Source: CAZJKE01 sp964546585 (GTDB lineage: Bacteria > Planctomycetota > Phycisphaerae > Phycisphaerales > SM1A02). Taken from it: a stretch of DNA of 64,000 nt. How positions within the stretch are numbered: the first letter of the stretch is position 1; every line of letters starts with the position of its first letter. Position numbers and translations under genes: made by a program. The notes below the pieces were generated by a model, which searched no databases, was not told the origin of the DNA, and saw nothing but the letters and a program-made list of their open reading frames with translations. The stretch is from contig CAZJKE010000006.1 of the NCBI GenBank assembly GCA_964546585.1, positions 1-64,000 on the forward strand. The letters run 5' to 3'. Shown in pieces: positions 24,955 to 33,997 of the stretch.

Positions 24955-26631
24955 ATGTGTACCATCACCGCGATCATCGCCGCCGCGATCATCGGCTCAC
25001 TCGATCCAGCGTCCATTCATGCTCGCAGTCCATCGCCGATTGCGGTGCGAGGTGGTGTCCTCATGGTCCCCCTTCTCAGCGAACAGCATTCGGCTGATTG
25101 GCCCGCCACCCTTGCCGTGACGCTCTCCGACGGACGCCGGATCGTCGGACACATCGGCTGGATCGAGGCCGGTTCCCCAAGCACAGCATGGACCGGCGGA
25201 AGCGCCGTGATCCGCCCGGTCGAAGCAGGTGACGACATGGCCCTTCTCGATCCACAGGACTCCGTCAGCGGCCCGGTGCTTCTTGCGCAGTTGCCGCTGA
25301 ACGGCCAAGGTCCCTTGTCGCTCGGTGGCGACACGCTTGAAGCGCAGTGGGTCGATCTCCCCTCGCGTCTCCCCGATCTCGGCATGATGCAACCGCTCCC
25401 CGGGGACCTGACCGAGGCCGCGGAACCGCCTGCGACGCCATTTCATTGGTGGCGTGCTGTATTGCTCGCCAATCGTCATGGATTGTCCGTTCCACCGCCG
25501 CCGAACAACTCCGATGTCGAACTCCTTGCGGCGGTGCACATGGACCAACTCTGGCGCATTGCGCTGCAGCGGCTCGCGAACATGAGCCGCGGTGTCGCAG
25601 CGCAGTGCCGCGACATTCTGACTGCAACCGCAAGCGACAACGGGTACCTCTTCGGATGCTGGGCGGTTGACGGCGTTCATGTGGAAAAACTCCTTGCGAC
25701 GCTGCTCGATGAAACCCTGCCGCATGAGAGCGTGGTCCGATACGCCCTGCAATGGTGCGAAGCATCGCCCGGCGGACTTGCTTGGGCGGAGCAGGCTTTC
25801 GGCCGCGATGTCGCCGTTGCGATCGCCAATCCATCGCCACAACACGTGCTTGTGTCCTGGCAGTGGGAGGAAAACGACGATGTCCCCTTGGCAACAGATA
25901 TCCCCGCGGGCAGAACGGCCAGAATCACAGTCGAACGTCCACAACTCATCGATCCATCGCTCTTTGGACCGGTGACGACGACCTCGTTACTGCAACGGCT
26001 CAATCTGAACATCGGCGGCCAGCGGTTGTCGCTTCCCTTCACACCCACAGTCATCGAGGCGATACCTCCTTCCGTGTCACTGCCCGCACTACACCCGACA
26101 TGGACACTTCTTGACCTTCGTCGCGGACGCCCCGGACTCCCCGCCACACCAACATCCGTTGAAGTCCGAAAGGTCATGGGCCGCTGGGAAGTGTTCGCGA
26201 TCTGCACCTATCCGGGCAGCGAGACTCCACTTCCCGGAATACTGGCCGACCTTGGGATGCTCGCCGGGACGGAGGCGTTCACCATTCTCTGCACCCGCGA
26301 TGGGAACCCCTGTGCCAACCTCGATGACGCGGTCGCAGTGCTGTCAATCACGCCCCAGAGCCATCGACTCTATCGCGGTATAGACGATGGATCGCTCGAG
26401 GTACACCAGCACGCCGCCGCCAGCCAGTGGCGAATTCGGGTCGTGCTCCCACCCACTTGGATGCCCGATTCCAGGCTTCGTCTTGCCTTCATGCGGTCGC
26501 ACGGCGACTCCTCCGACATCGAAACCGGGCCTCTCCCCTGCGTCCCGTGGCACATTGTGCCCGCACCGGCGATCATCAAGTTGGATGCATGGGATCGAAT
26601 TGAACGGGTGCCGATTACGACGCCTCACTAA
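24955..26631 (+). CDS. Exported protein of unknown function
   Basis: 558 residues, beginning 11 bases after gmk. A signal peptide is likely (about 1-24, ending IHARS). The N-terminal 150 residues are beta-rich (AVTLSDGRRIVGHIGWIEAG). The middle (about 165-290) is helical with a W-rich start (FHWWRAVLLANRHG), and the rest is beta-rich with several Pro-rich loops and three late cysteines. No family was recognised and there are no catalytic motifs I can defend. Codon use and GC look like the neighbours, so it is a resident gene. Confidence 0.65.
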   Translation: MCTITAIIAAAIIGSLDPASIHARSPSPIAVRGGVLMVPLLSEQHSADWPATLAVTLSDGRRIVGHIGWIEAGSPSTAWTGGSAVIRPVEAGDDMALLDPQDSVSGPVLLAQLPLNGQGPLSLGGDTLEAQWVDLPSRLPDLGMMQPLPGDLTEAAEPPATPFHWWRAVLLANRHGLSVPPPPNNSDVELLAAVHMDQLWRIALQRLANMSRGVAAQCRDILTATASDNGYLFGCWAVDGVHVEKLLATLLDETLPHESVVRYALQWCEASPGGLAWAEQAFGRDVAVAIANPSPQHVLVSWQWEENDDVPLATDIPAGRTARITVERPQLIDPSLFGPVTTTSLLQRLNLNIGGQRLSLPFTPTVIEAIPPSVSLPALHPTWTLLDLRRGRPGLPATPTSVEVRKVMGRWEVFAICTYPGSETPLPGILADLGMLAGTEAFTILCTRDGNPCANLDDAVAVLSITPQSHRLYRGIDDGSLEVHQHAAASQWRIRVVLPPTWMPDSRLRLAFMRSHGDSSDIETGPLPCVPWHIVPAPAIIKLDAWDRIERVPITTPH

Positions 26632-26682
26632 CCGCACCGTGGATTGCGTGTATGCTCTCCCTCCCCCCAAAGGAGGATTCGA

Positions 26683-27981
26683 ATGAATATTCGGTTGCTG
26701 ACCCACACACTCATCGCCGTCACACTGGCGGCTGTCACGACGGTCGCACCGGCCAACGCTGTTGCCGATCACAAGCCAATCACGCGTGAGCTCATACAAC
26801 TGCTCGACGCCAACCCGGACATTCAGAACATGCTGGAGTCTTCGCTCGCAGAGGCGAAGCAAGCCAACCCGGATCGAGCCACCAATCCAGCACAAAATCT
26901 AACCGAGTACTTCGACTTCATCGACCGTGCTGTTGATCTCGTTCCGCAGGATATACTCGACAACCCAAAGAGCATGATTCGTGATCAGATCCTGCAAAGC
27001 ATCTGCTACTTCTACTTCATCGTGGATCAGCCGCTTCCGGAACTGGAAAACAAGGGCCTGTTCCGAAACACGATCCAGTACTACCCACCTTTCGCTTCGT
27101 GGCTGCGGGACTTCGCAGATGCGTGGGGCCAGTTTCTGGATACGGAGGCATCGTGGAGCGAGACGACCTACCAGGAATTTCTCAACGATCCGCGGTTCGG
27201 ATTGAAAAGAGGGTGGTACGAGTCCCCGTCTCATTGGAGCACCTTCAATGAGTTTTTCTCGCGATACCTGAAGTCCCCGGCCGCTCGGCCCATCGCTTCG
27301 CCCGGCGATGCCTCGGTCGTCACATCCCCGGCCGATTCGGTTCCCCAGGGCGTGTGGGCCATCGACGCGGATTCCAATATTGGAGTTGAGAGTGGATTGA
27401 AGGTGAAGTTGACTCGGTTCTTCAACATTGAAGATCTGCTCGGCAAGAACAGCAAGTACAAGGATGCCTTCGCCAATGGCGTCCTGACGCACACCTTCCT
27501 CAATGTCAATGACTACCACCGCTATCACTTCGCGGTCGGCGGCACCGTCAAGGAAACGGGGAAACTGGTCCGCAATGTCTCGCTGGAGGTTGCGTGGAGC
27601 GCCGAAAAGGGGCGGTATCTTCCCATTGACTCGACGGGCTGGCAGTTCTCTCAGGCGCTCGGCTGGGCCATCGTTGACACGGGCGAGTACGGCCTGGTCG
27701 CCCTTGTCCCCATGGGTATGGCCCAGGTGTCATCGGTCAACTTCGAGGACAATGTCAAGCCGGGTTCCGTGCACAAGAAGGGTGACATGCTCGGTACATT
27801 CTTGTTTGGTGGTTCAGACTTTGTCATGCTTTTCCAGGACCGCGCCGGTTTTGCGTTGACCGCACCGGAAGATCATCAGCATGTCGCGAAGCCCGGGTCG
27901 GACCATGTTCGCAAGGTCACCTCGTACCAGCACATCCACATGGGTGAAGCGTATGGCGTCCTGCGGGGCAAGAACGACTGA
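26683..27981 (+). CDS. Exported phosphatidylserine decarboxylase-like protein
   Basis: 432 residues with an excellent Shine-Dalgarno (AAAGGAGG). A signal peptide with APANA at 22-26 (predicted cleavage after residue 26) is unexpected for this family. The C-terminal part follows phosphatidylserine decarboxylase: FNEFFSRYLK at 188-197, SPAD with Asp218, DYHRYH at 277-282, and near the end GTFLFGGSDFVMLF, where FGGS (375-378) replaces the usual self-cleaving LGST. The residue after Gly is still Ser378, so pyruvoyl formation is possible. It may act on a phosphatidyl or amino-acid substrate outside the cytoplasm; that is inferred. A helical N-terminal domain (about 30-185) is extra. Confidence 0.75.
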   Translation: MNIRLLTHTLIAVTLAAVTTVAPANAVADHKPITRELIQLLDANPDIQNMLESSLAEAKQANPDRATNPAQNLTEYFDFIDRAVDLVPQDILDNPKSMIRDQILQSICYFYFIVDQPLPELENKGLFRNTIQYYPPFASWLRDFADAWGQFLDTEASWSETTYQEFLNDPRFGLKRGWYESPSHWSTFNEFFSRYLKSPAARPIASPGDASVVTSPADSVPQGVWAIDADSNIGVESGLKVKLTRFFNIEDLLGKNSKYKDAFANGVLTHTFLNVNDYHRYHFAVGGTVKETGKLVRNVSLEVAWSAEKGRYLPIDSTGWQFSQALGWAIVDTGEYGLVALVPMGMAQVSSVNFEDNVKPGSVHKKGDMLGTFLFGGSDFVMLFQDRAGFALTAPEDHQHVAKPGSDHVRKVTSYQHIHMGEAYGVLRGKND

Positions 27982-27989
27982 TCTCTCGC

Positions 27990-28847
27990 TCAGAAACGGA
28001 ACCTTGCCATCAGGCCGATGCCGCCGGCAGGATCGTAATCAGCACCCTGCAAAGGCGCGCCGCCAGCGGCAATCGCCTTGACATGGCCACTGAGCGACAG
28101 CCCTGTGAGCAATGACACATCCACCGAATCGGAGGGGTGCCATGTTGCGCGGAAGAACAGCGGCCAACTCGTTGCTTCGCCAACACCCCCGGGCGCAAAG
28201 CCATCGGTGTCAAGGCGAAATCGGTTGTACTCGTAGGCCAACCCGACGCCGAGCGACCAGTCCTTTCGTGGGGTCCACACAAGTTCACCGCCGGTACGGC
28301 TGCCGAACCGAGTGGTAATGTCGCTGGTGAGCCGCAGTTGATCAGTGATGTTCCAGTTCACCACGATGATCGGATAGAAGCGGTCGCTGTCCTCAAGTTG
28401 CCCGAGCACACCGACACCCGCACCGAGCGTGAGATCCTTGTTGAGCGAATGGGCCAGACCGATCATGCCGCCGACAACAACCGAGTCAGAGGCCGATACA
28501 CCGGACTCCCCGCTCCACCTCACGACCGGACCACCAAAGATTTGTGTTTGATCATCGGTCGCATGCGTCCACTGCAATGCAATATCGGCCGTTTCCACAT
28601 CCGACCAGGGATCGAGGGCACCCAATCCTGTGCCGGTGAAATCCCACGCGTCATGTTCAAAGCCAAATCGAAGAAGAAAGGAATCTTCGCTGGTCACTTC
28701 CGCATCGAGCCGAACCTGCCCACCGAACCGATCGACCGCCACATCCCCGCCACCGTCCAACGATGAGTCAAACTGATGAATGAAGTGTGTGTCGAGCGTT
28801 ACGTCTACGGGTGTCGCAGCAAGAATGGCGGCGGCGAGCAGGTACAT
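27990..28847 (-). CDS. Exported beta-barrel-like protein
   Basis: 285 residues. Signal peptide about 1-13, then alternating amphipathic strands every 10-12 residues (for example VGLAYEYNRFRLDTDGF, PLFFRATWHPSDSVDVSLL) and a C-terminal aromatic residue after GGIGLMARFRF, the pattern of an outer-membrane barrel. No family is recognised. The ATG at 28847 has GGAG eight bases upstream and was preferred to TTG 28865. It follows moxR closely and converges with the decarboxylase-like gene, leaving eight bases between stops. Confidence 0.6.
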   Translation of the reverse strand: MYLLAAAILAATPVDVTLDTHFIHQFDSSLDGGGDVAVDRFGGQVRLDAEVTSEDSFLLRFGFEHDAWDFTGTGLGALDPWSDVETADIALQWTHATDDQTQIFGGPVVRWSGESGVSASDSVVVGGMIGLAHSLNKDLTLGAGVGVLGQLEDSDRFYPIIVVNWNITDQLRLTSDITTRFGSRTGGELVWTPRKDWSLGVGLAYEYNRFRLDTDGFAPGGVGEATSWPLFFRATWHPSDSVDVSLLTGLSLSGHVKAIAAGGAPLQGADYDPAGGIGLMARFRF

Positions 28848-28861
28848 GATGGAATCTCCGA

Positions 28862-29851
28862 TCAAGCAGTCGCTGTTGGAAGTGTTTCGATGAGGTTGAG
28901 AAGCACATCATCAGTCGATACGCCCTCTGCGTCGGCTTCAAAGTTCAGGATGCACCTGTGTCGCAGGGCGGGCAGGACGGTGCGCCGGACATCGTCAACT
29001 GACACGGTTGGTCTGCCCTCAAGCATTGCGCGAACCTTGCCAGCGAGCACAAGCGTTTGCGCAGCACGAGGTGATGCGCCGAACCGGAAGTACGCGTTGA
29101 CATCCGGCGTTGCAAGTTCGCGGCCTGGATGTGTTGCCAGAACACATCGAACGGCGTAATCCTGTACATCGGCATCGATGGGCACGGCCCGTATCTGTTG
29201 TTGATGATGCAGAATGGCATCTCCATCCAGCACCGCGGCTACCTGCTCGCTCTTGCCAGTCGTTGTGCGATTGATGATCTCCATGAGGTCATCACGGCTG
29301 GAATACCCGACCTCCAATTTGTAGAAGAACCGGTCGAGTTGGGCCTCGGGGAGCGGGTAGGTGCCTTCCTGCTCGATGGGATTCTGTGTTGCCATGACGA
29401 AGAAGGGTCGATCGAGATTGTGCGTCTGGCCACCTACGGTGACGGATCGCTCCTGCATGGCCTCAAGCAACGCCGACTGCGTCTTGGGGGTTGCGCGGTT
29501 GATCTCGTCAGCCAACACAATCTGGGAAAACAGCGGGCCGCGGCGAAATTCAAAATCGCGGGCGCCGTCGCTTTCCGCCACGACGGTGGTACCGGTGATG
29601 TCAGCGGGCATGAGGTCTGGCGTGAACTGAATCCTTGAGAAGTCCAGATGCAGCGCTTCGCTGAGCGTTCGAATAAGCAGTGTCTTGCCGAGCCCGGGCA
29701 CGCCTTCAAGAAGGGCATGGCCGCCGGCAAAGAGACAGATCAGGACGCCGTCGACAATTTCCTCATGACCGACAATGACCTTGCCGATTTCGGAACGGAT
29801 CGCCGCGTAGTCAACCTGAAAATCTCTTGCAGTTGCGGTTTCGCCGGACAT
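28862..29851 (-). CDS. MoxR-family AAA+ ATPase
   Basis: 329 residues. AAA+ chaperone-like ATPase: Walker A LEGVPGLGKT, Walker B IVLADEINRA, sensor 1 ATQNP, the signature EGTYPLPEAQLDRF and sensor 2 in GASPRAAQTL. MoxR proteins usually work with a DUF58 and a von Willebrand factor A protein; none is in the window, so its partner is unknown here. It lies directly downstream of nusG on the same strand, 43 bases away. Confidence 0.9.
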   Translation of the reverse strand: MSGETATARDFQVDYAAIRSEIGKVIVGHEEIVDGVLICLFAGGHALLEGVPGLGKTLLIRTLSEALHLDFSRIQFTPDLMPADITGTTVVAESDGARDFEFRRGPLFSQIVLADEINRATPKTQSALLEAMQERSVTVGGQTHNLDRPFFVMATQNPIEQEGTYPLPEAQLDRFFYKLEVGYSSRDDLMEIINRTTTGKSEQVAAVLDGDAILHHQQQIRAVPIDADVQDYAVRCVLATHPGRELATPDVNAYFRFGASPRAAQTLVLAGKVRAMLEGRPTVSVDDVRRTVLPALRHRCILNFEADAEGVSTDDVLLNLIETLPTATA

Positions 29852-29894
29852 GGGGGCACGATAGCACGATTCCCGCGAAGGCCGGATACCTGCG

Positions 29895-30548
29895 TCACTC
29901 CGCCTTCTCAATCATCCAATACTCAAGTTCAATCGGTGCCTGACGGCCGAAAATGGTCGCCAACACGCGAACGAGTCCCTTGTCTGGAACGACCTCGTCC
30001 ACCGTACCTTCGTATCCCTGGAACGGGCCTTCCTTGATGTTGACATGATCGCCCTTCTCGAACTCCAGTTTCACTTCGGCCACATCCTCCGGCCGCTGCG
30101 AGTCGAAGAGCATCTTGTCAACTTCATCCGGCGACATCGGTGTCGGACGACCAGCGGTGCCCACGAAGTCGCCGACTCCGGTGGTTTCCTTGATCAGGAA
30201 GAACACATCCTGCGGAATGCGGCCTTCTTCAAGCCGCATCTCGACGAAGATATACCCGGGATAGAGTTTGGTTTCCGTAATGCGTGCCTTGCCGTCCTTC
30301 GACAGTGTCCGGCTCTTTTCCGTTGGCACCATGATGTTGCCGACCAGGTGCTGCATACCCTCGATCTGAACCTTCTTCTCCAACGCGTCCTTGACATAAT
30401 CTTCTTTGTTGGAGGCAACCCGGAGCACGAACCAGTTCATGCCCTCCCGGGTTCGCACAGTTCCTTCAGTAGATTCGCTGGCAGTCACAGCCTCTACCCC
30501 TTCGGGTTGTACAGTTGGCTGCTCAGTATTCGCTTCAAGATCGGTCAT
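29895..30548 (-). CDS. nusG: Transcription termination/antitermination factor NusG
   Basis: 217 residues. The NGN domain (MNWFVLRVASNKEDYVKDAL, YPGYIFVEMRL, GVGDFVG) binds the RNA polymerase clamp; the KOW domain (FEKGDHVNIKEGPFQGYEG to IELEYWMIEKAE) contacts Rho or ribosomal protein S10. A 30-residue acidic N-terminal extension (TDLEANTEQPTVQPEGVE) precedes the NGN domain. The ATG at 30548 has GGAG nine bases upstream; an earlier ATG at 30581 would overlap the secE stop. The usual rplK-rplA-rplJ-rplL genes do not follow. Confidence 0.95.
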   Translation of the reverse strand: MTDLEANTEQPTVQPEGVEAVTASESTEGTVRTREGMNWFVLRVASNKEDYVKDALEKKVQIEGMQHLVGNIMVPTEKSRTLSKDGKARITETKLYPGYIFVEMRLEEGRIPQDVFFLIKETTGVGDFVGTAGRPTPMSPDEVDKMLFDSQRPEDVAEVKLEFEKGDHVNIKEGPFQGYEGTVDEVVPDKGLVRVLATIFGRQAPIELEYWMIEKAE

Positions 30549-30577
30549 TGCTTGCATCTCCGCTGCCATGCACCATG

Positions 30578-30988
30578 TCATGTTGATCGCAGCACATTGA
30601 TCCACTGAAAGAACGCCGAGAAGGCGAGGTCGAAGACCTGACAGAACGCCGCGATGAAAGCCGTCAGCAGAATCACCAGAACCGTTGAACCCTGAATCTC
30701 GCGGCGGGTCGACCAGTTCACCTTCTTCATTTCGCCCTCGGTGGCGATCATGAAGTCGACGGTCTTTGGCTTGCGACCGATCAGATACCACCCAATCAGG
30801 CCACAGATGATCATGGCGACGATCGCAACGGCTGCCTGGAAGAACACCGGCTCGATTTCGCCGACGCGTACGCCCGCGACCTGGTCCCAAAGCCAGACGA
30901 CACCCATGAGTACAACGAGTCCGAGACCGATTGCGGACATGAGCCGCACCCAGTATCCCTGTCCCTGTTTGTAGATGCCTGCTGCCAT
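30578..30988 (-). CDS. secE: Preprotein translocase subunit SecE
   Basis: 136 residues with three membrane helices (about 18-36, 48-67, 105-128), longer than the one-helix minimal SecE. The conserved cytoplasmic amphipathic segment before the last helix (GEMKKVNWSTRREIQGSTV) is the SecE signature. Stabilises SecY in the inner membrane. It lies in the tuf-rpmG-tRNA-secE-nusG order, 53 bases downstream of the tRNA. Confidence 0.9.
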   Translation of the reverse strand: MAAGIYKQGQGYWVRLMSAIGLGLVVLMGVVWLWDQVAGVRVGEIEPVFFQAAVAIVAMIICGLIGWYLIGRKPKTVDFMIATEGEMKKVNWSTRREIQGSTVLVILLTAFIAAFCQVFDLAFSAFFQWINVLRST

Positions 30989-31040
30989 TGCCGCTCGTTC
31001 CTCATCTCCAGTCTGGTGCCCGCGTGTGTGCGTGGGCAAA

Positions 31041-31113
<73 letters not shown>

Positions 31114-31123
31114 CCGTTGAAAT

Positions 31124-31303
31124 TCACTTCCGCTTGATCTTGTGGAGGGTGTGCTTGCGAAGTCTCGGACAGAATTTCTTGAATCCGTCCTTCAACTTCT
31201 CGTCGATGCCACCCTTCACCCGAATGCTCGTTCGATAGTTGAGATCGCCTGTTTCCGTGCACTGGAGCCAGACGAATTCTCGATCTGCGGCCCTTTTCGC
31301 CAT
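31124..31303 (-). CDS. rpmG: 50S ribosomal protein L33
   Basis: 59 residues, ATG with AGGAGG nine bases upstream. Family hallmarks: the C-terminal KKFCPRLRKHTLHKIKRK and the N-terminal strand FVWLQCTETGDLNYRT. Zinc-binding L33 uses two CxxC pairs; here each pair keeps only its first Cys (CTET and CPRL), so it belongs to the zinc-poor form or is partly degenerate. Confidence 0.95.
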   Translation of the reverse strand: MAKRAADREFVWLQCTETGDLNYRTSIRVKGGIDEKLKDGFKKFCPRLRKHTLHKIKRK

Positions 31304-31328
31304 CGTCTTGCCTCCTGATTCTGGCTGC

Positions 31329-31356
31329 GCCTCGGGCTGCACAAGCAGCCCGAGGC
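31329..31356. other. Perfect 12-bp hairpin between tuf and rpmG
   Basis: GCCTCGGGCTGC and GCAGCCCGAGGC form a perfect 12-bp stem around a four-base loop, between the tuf stop (31367) and the rpmG start. On the transcribed minus strand it lacks a T-tract, so it may be a weak terminator, an RNA-processing site or an mRNA-stability element rather than a full terminator. Confidence 0.6.
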
Positions 31357-31366
31357 CAAGCCTTCA

Positions 31367-32566
31367 TTACTCGATGATCTTGGTCACAACGCCGGAGCCG
31401 ACAGTTCGACCGCCTTCGCGGATCGCGAATCGGAGTCCTTCTTCCATCGCAATCGGCTTGCCTTCAAGGTCGATCGCCATCTGCACATTGTCGCCGGGCA
31501 TGCACATCTCGGCACCGCCGAGAAGGTCCAGTTTTCCGGTGACATCCGTCGTTCGGAAGTAGAACTGTGGCTTGTAGCCGGTGAAGAACGGCGTGTGCCG
31601 TCCGCCCTCTTCCTTGGTGAGGATGTAGACCTCGGCCTCGAACTTGGTGTGCGGCGTGATGCTGCCGGGCTTGCAGAGCACCTGGCCTCGCTCGATGTCG
31701 TCCTTCTCAACGCCACGCAGCAGGCATCCAACATTGTCGCCGGCCTGCGCGTCTTCGAGAATCTTCTGGAACATCTCGACACCGGTGACGGTGGTCTTTC
31801 GGCTCTCGTCTGCAAGACCGACGATCTCGATCTCGTCGCCGACCTTGACCTGACCACGCTCGATTCGACCTGTCACAACCGTGCCGCGGCCTTTGATCGA
31901 GAACACATCCTCGACGGGCATGAGGAACGGCTTATCCGTCTCTCGCTCCGGCTCGGGAATGTACTCGTCACATGCCGCCATGAGTTCGTCGATGCTGGCA
32001 CATACCTCGTCGTCGGTACCCTCGGACTCCAGCGCCTTGAGGGCGGAGCCACGGATAATCGGGATGTCATCGCCGGGGAAGTCGTACTTGTCGAGCAGTT
32101 CACGAACTTCCATTTCGACGAGTTCGAGGAGTTCTTCATCATCGACCATGTCGCACTTGTTCAGGTACACGACGATTGCCGGAACACCGACCTGACGGGC
32201 GAGCAGGATGTGCTCGCGAGTCTGCGGCATCGGACCGTCGGATGCAGCAACGACGAGAATCGCGCCGTCCATCTGGGCCGCACCGGTAATCATGTTCTTG
32301 ACATAGTCAGCGTGACCGGGGCAGTCGACATGAGCATAGTGACGGTTTTCCGTCTCATACTCCTGATGGCTCGTGGCGATGGTGATGCCGCGGGCCTTCT
32401 CCTCAGGAGCGTTGTCGATCTGGTCAAACGCCACGCTGTCGCCGAGGTTCTTGGAAGCCTGCCTGGCGGTGATCGCCGCAGTCAATGTCGTCTTGCCGTG
32501 ATCGATGTGCCCGATCGTGCCGATGTTGACGTGGGGCTTGTTTCGAACAAAGGTTTCCTTGGCCAT
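31367..32566 (-). CDS. tuf: Elongation factor Tu
   Basis: 399 residues, complete. GTPase delivering aminoacyl-tRNA to the ribosome. G1 GHIDHGKTT at 19-27, RGITI effector loop, DCPGH, NKCD, and domains 2-3 with GRGTVVTGRIERG and the C-terminal FAIREGGRTVGSGVV. It follows tRNA-Thr with a 148-base leader and precedes rpmG; the order tRNA-Thr, tuf, rpmG, tRNA-Trp, secE, nusG is the widespread one. Confidence 0.98.
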   Translation of the reverse strand: MAKETFVRNKPHVNIGTIGHIDHGKTTLTAAITARQASKNLGDSVAFDQIDNAPEEKARGITIATSHQEYETENRHYAHVDCPGHADYVKNMITGAAQMDGAILVVAASDGPMPQTREHILLARQVGVPAIVVYLNKCDMVDDEELLELVEMEVRELLDKYDFPGDDIPIIRGSALKALESEGTDDEVCASIDELMAACDEYIPEPERETDKPFLMPVEDVFSIKGRGTVVTGRIERGQVKVGDEIEIVGLADESRKTTVTGVEMFQKILEDAQAGDNVGCLLRGVEKDDIERGQVLCKPGSITPHTKFEAEVYILTKEEGGRHTPFFTGYKPQFYFRTTDVTGKLDLLGGAEMCMPGDNVQMAIDLEGKPIAMEEGLRFAIREGGRTVGSGVVTKIIE

Positions 32567-32714
32567 CGCAGAGAATCTCCGTGCTGTTGGGGGCCGGCCT
32601 GGTCGTTGCCGGCGCGGGCCATTTTCAAACTGTCCTGTCCATGTCTCCGATCCGACGGGGACACATCGTTGATTGTTGCCGGCCGCCGCAGACGATCCGC
32701 GCCGACCCTTCTCA

Positions 32715-32786
32715 AGCCACCGACGGGACTTGAACCCGTGACCTCACCCTTACCAAGGGTGTGCTCTACCACTGAGCTACGGTGGC
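32715..32786 (-). tRNA. trnT: tRNA-Thr (GGT)
   Basis: 72 nt. Acceptor GCCACCG pairs with CGGTGGC, discriminator T. Anticodon arm CCCTTGGTAAGGG with anticodon GGT, T arm GGGTTCAAGTCCC, D arm AGCTCAGTGGTAGAGC. Located upstream of tuf on the same strand, the standard place. Confidence 0.95.
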
Positions 32787-32860
32787 AGTTTCGGGACCCA
32801 AGCACCGCAAGGTGCGTGCTGTGCCCATCCATGGCTGAGAGTCGGCATCCTGCCGGGATG

Positions 32861-32884
32861 AAAAACCCGCCCCAAATGGGACGG
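32861..32884 (-). terminator. Rho-independent terminator of the prepilin gene
   Basis: On the minus strand CCGTCCC-ATTT-GGGGCGG forms a seven-base stem (one G-T wobble) followed by five T residues (complement of 32861-32865). It lies 107 bases downstream of the prepilin stop and upstream of tRNA-Thr, separating the two transcripts. Confidence 0.75.
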
Positions 32885-32991
32885 AAAGGGAGAGTCTACC
32901 GAAACCCTGCCGGTTGGCAAGTCTGGGTGTGGGATTTGGGAGATACCGCCGGTCCTGGCAGGCCATCAGCGTGTTTGAGCGGCCTACTGGA

Positions 32992-33966
32992 TCAATTTCG
33001 ACGGTGCAGCCGCTCGACCCGGTATCCCCGGCCCTGCAGGGTGCCCGGGAAGGGCCAATCCTCAGAACCGTCGTTGAGACCGAGGCTGGACCATGGAGCC
33101 TGTTGTTCCACATGCCCATCGAGCAGCAACAGGAAACAGGCCCCGTTGTTGCCACCGTAGCGATAGTCGATCTGGCCAAGGGCCTCATCACCATCGCCAC
33201 CTCCCATGCTGTCCTCTGAAACAAAGGACTGGCCGAAGTCGTACGTCCACGGCTCCTCTTCCAAAGCGATCGTCTCGCCGGCAACGGAGTCCACCAGATA
33301 GATGGATCGGTTCGGGGCCTTGATCATGCCGTTGGTGTAGTACCTGTCCACCGTGGAAGTACCTGTTCCAAGGTCGCTCTCGCTGCGGGCATCGAAAAAG
33401 TCGTTCGCGGCAAAGTAGCCGGGAAGGCCGCGTTCATGCGCGCCGGTGCCGAACGGGAGCGGAAGGGCAGGTTGTTCACGAGGGAGGTAATCGCGTGTGT
33501 TCTCGATGCGCGATCGGAAAGGATGTTCAAAGCCTTCATGTTCTTCGAAGATTGAGGCATCCGGCGAATCGGTTTCCCATGTGAGATGATCGGCATCCTC
33601 CTCTTCACGGTCGCGGAGACCGTAGGTCACATGCATGCTGTTGTCGGTCCAGAGAATGTCCGTCCACGTGCCGCGATATTGCAACGAACCAAGGTGTTCG
33701 TCGTTGCGAACCCTGATCTGTTCGCCGCCGGCAACCTCATCCGAAAAATCGAACTGGCTGGGCAGCACGCGGTCTTCATTGTCACCGGACCACGCCTGCA
33801 TCCAGGTGGCGATCTGCCGAAGGCCGTTTTGAGTTTCGGCGGTGCGGGCGGCATCACCACTGCCTCGAACCGCCGTGAGGATGAGCGCAGCAAGCATGCC
33901 GATGATCACAATGACCACCAGCAGTTCCACCATCGAAAATCCACGTGTGCGTGTGTTCATCCGCAT
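32992..33966 (-). CDS. Type IV prepilin-like protein
   Basis: 324 residues. Starts with a basic leader ending RGF and the prepilin signature RGFSMVELLVVIVIIGMLAALILTA-like (cleavage after Gly9, Glu at +5 of the mature protein), then a helix and a large Asp/Glu-rich globular domain. Near the C-terminus FLLLLDGHVEQQAP echoes the DGH motif typical of large planctomycete prepilin-like proteins. It is exported and assembled or anchored through the N-terminal helix; the function is unknown. A terminator follows at 32861-32884. Transcription is on the same strand as rho but with 31 bases between them. Confidence 0.8.
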   Translation of the reverse strand: MRMNTRTRGFSMVELLVVIVIIGMLAALILTAVRGSGDAARTAETQNGLRQIATWMQAWSGDNEDRVLPSQFDFSDEVAGGEQIRVRNDEHLGSLQYRGTWTDILWTDNSMHVTYGLRDREEEDADHLTWETDSPDASIFEEHEGFEHPFRSRIENTRDYLPREQPALPLPFGTGAHERGLPGYFAANDFFDARSESDLGTGTSTVDRYYTNGMIKAPNRSIYLVDSVAGETIALEEEPWTYDFGQSFVSEDSMGGGDGDEALGQIDYRYGGNNGACFLLLLDGHVEQQAPWSSLGLNDGSEDWPFPGTLQGRGYRVERLHRRN

Positions 33967-33997
33967 GAGAACTCAGGGGGAAGTGTAGGCGCAGTGA

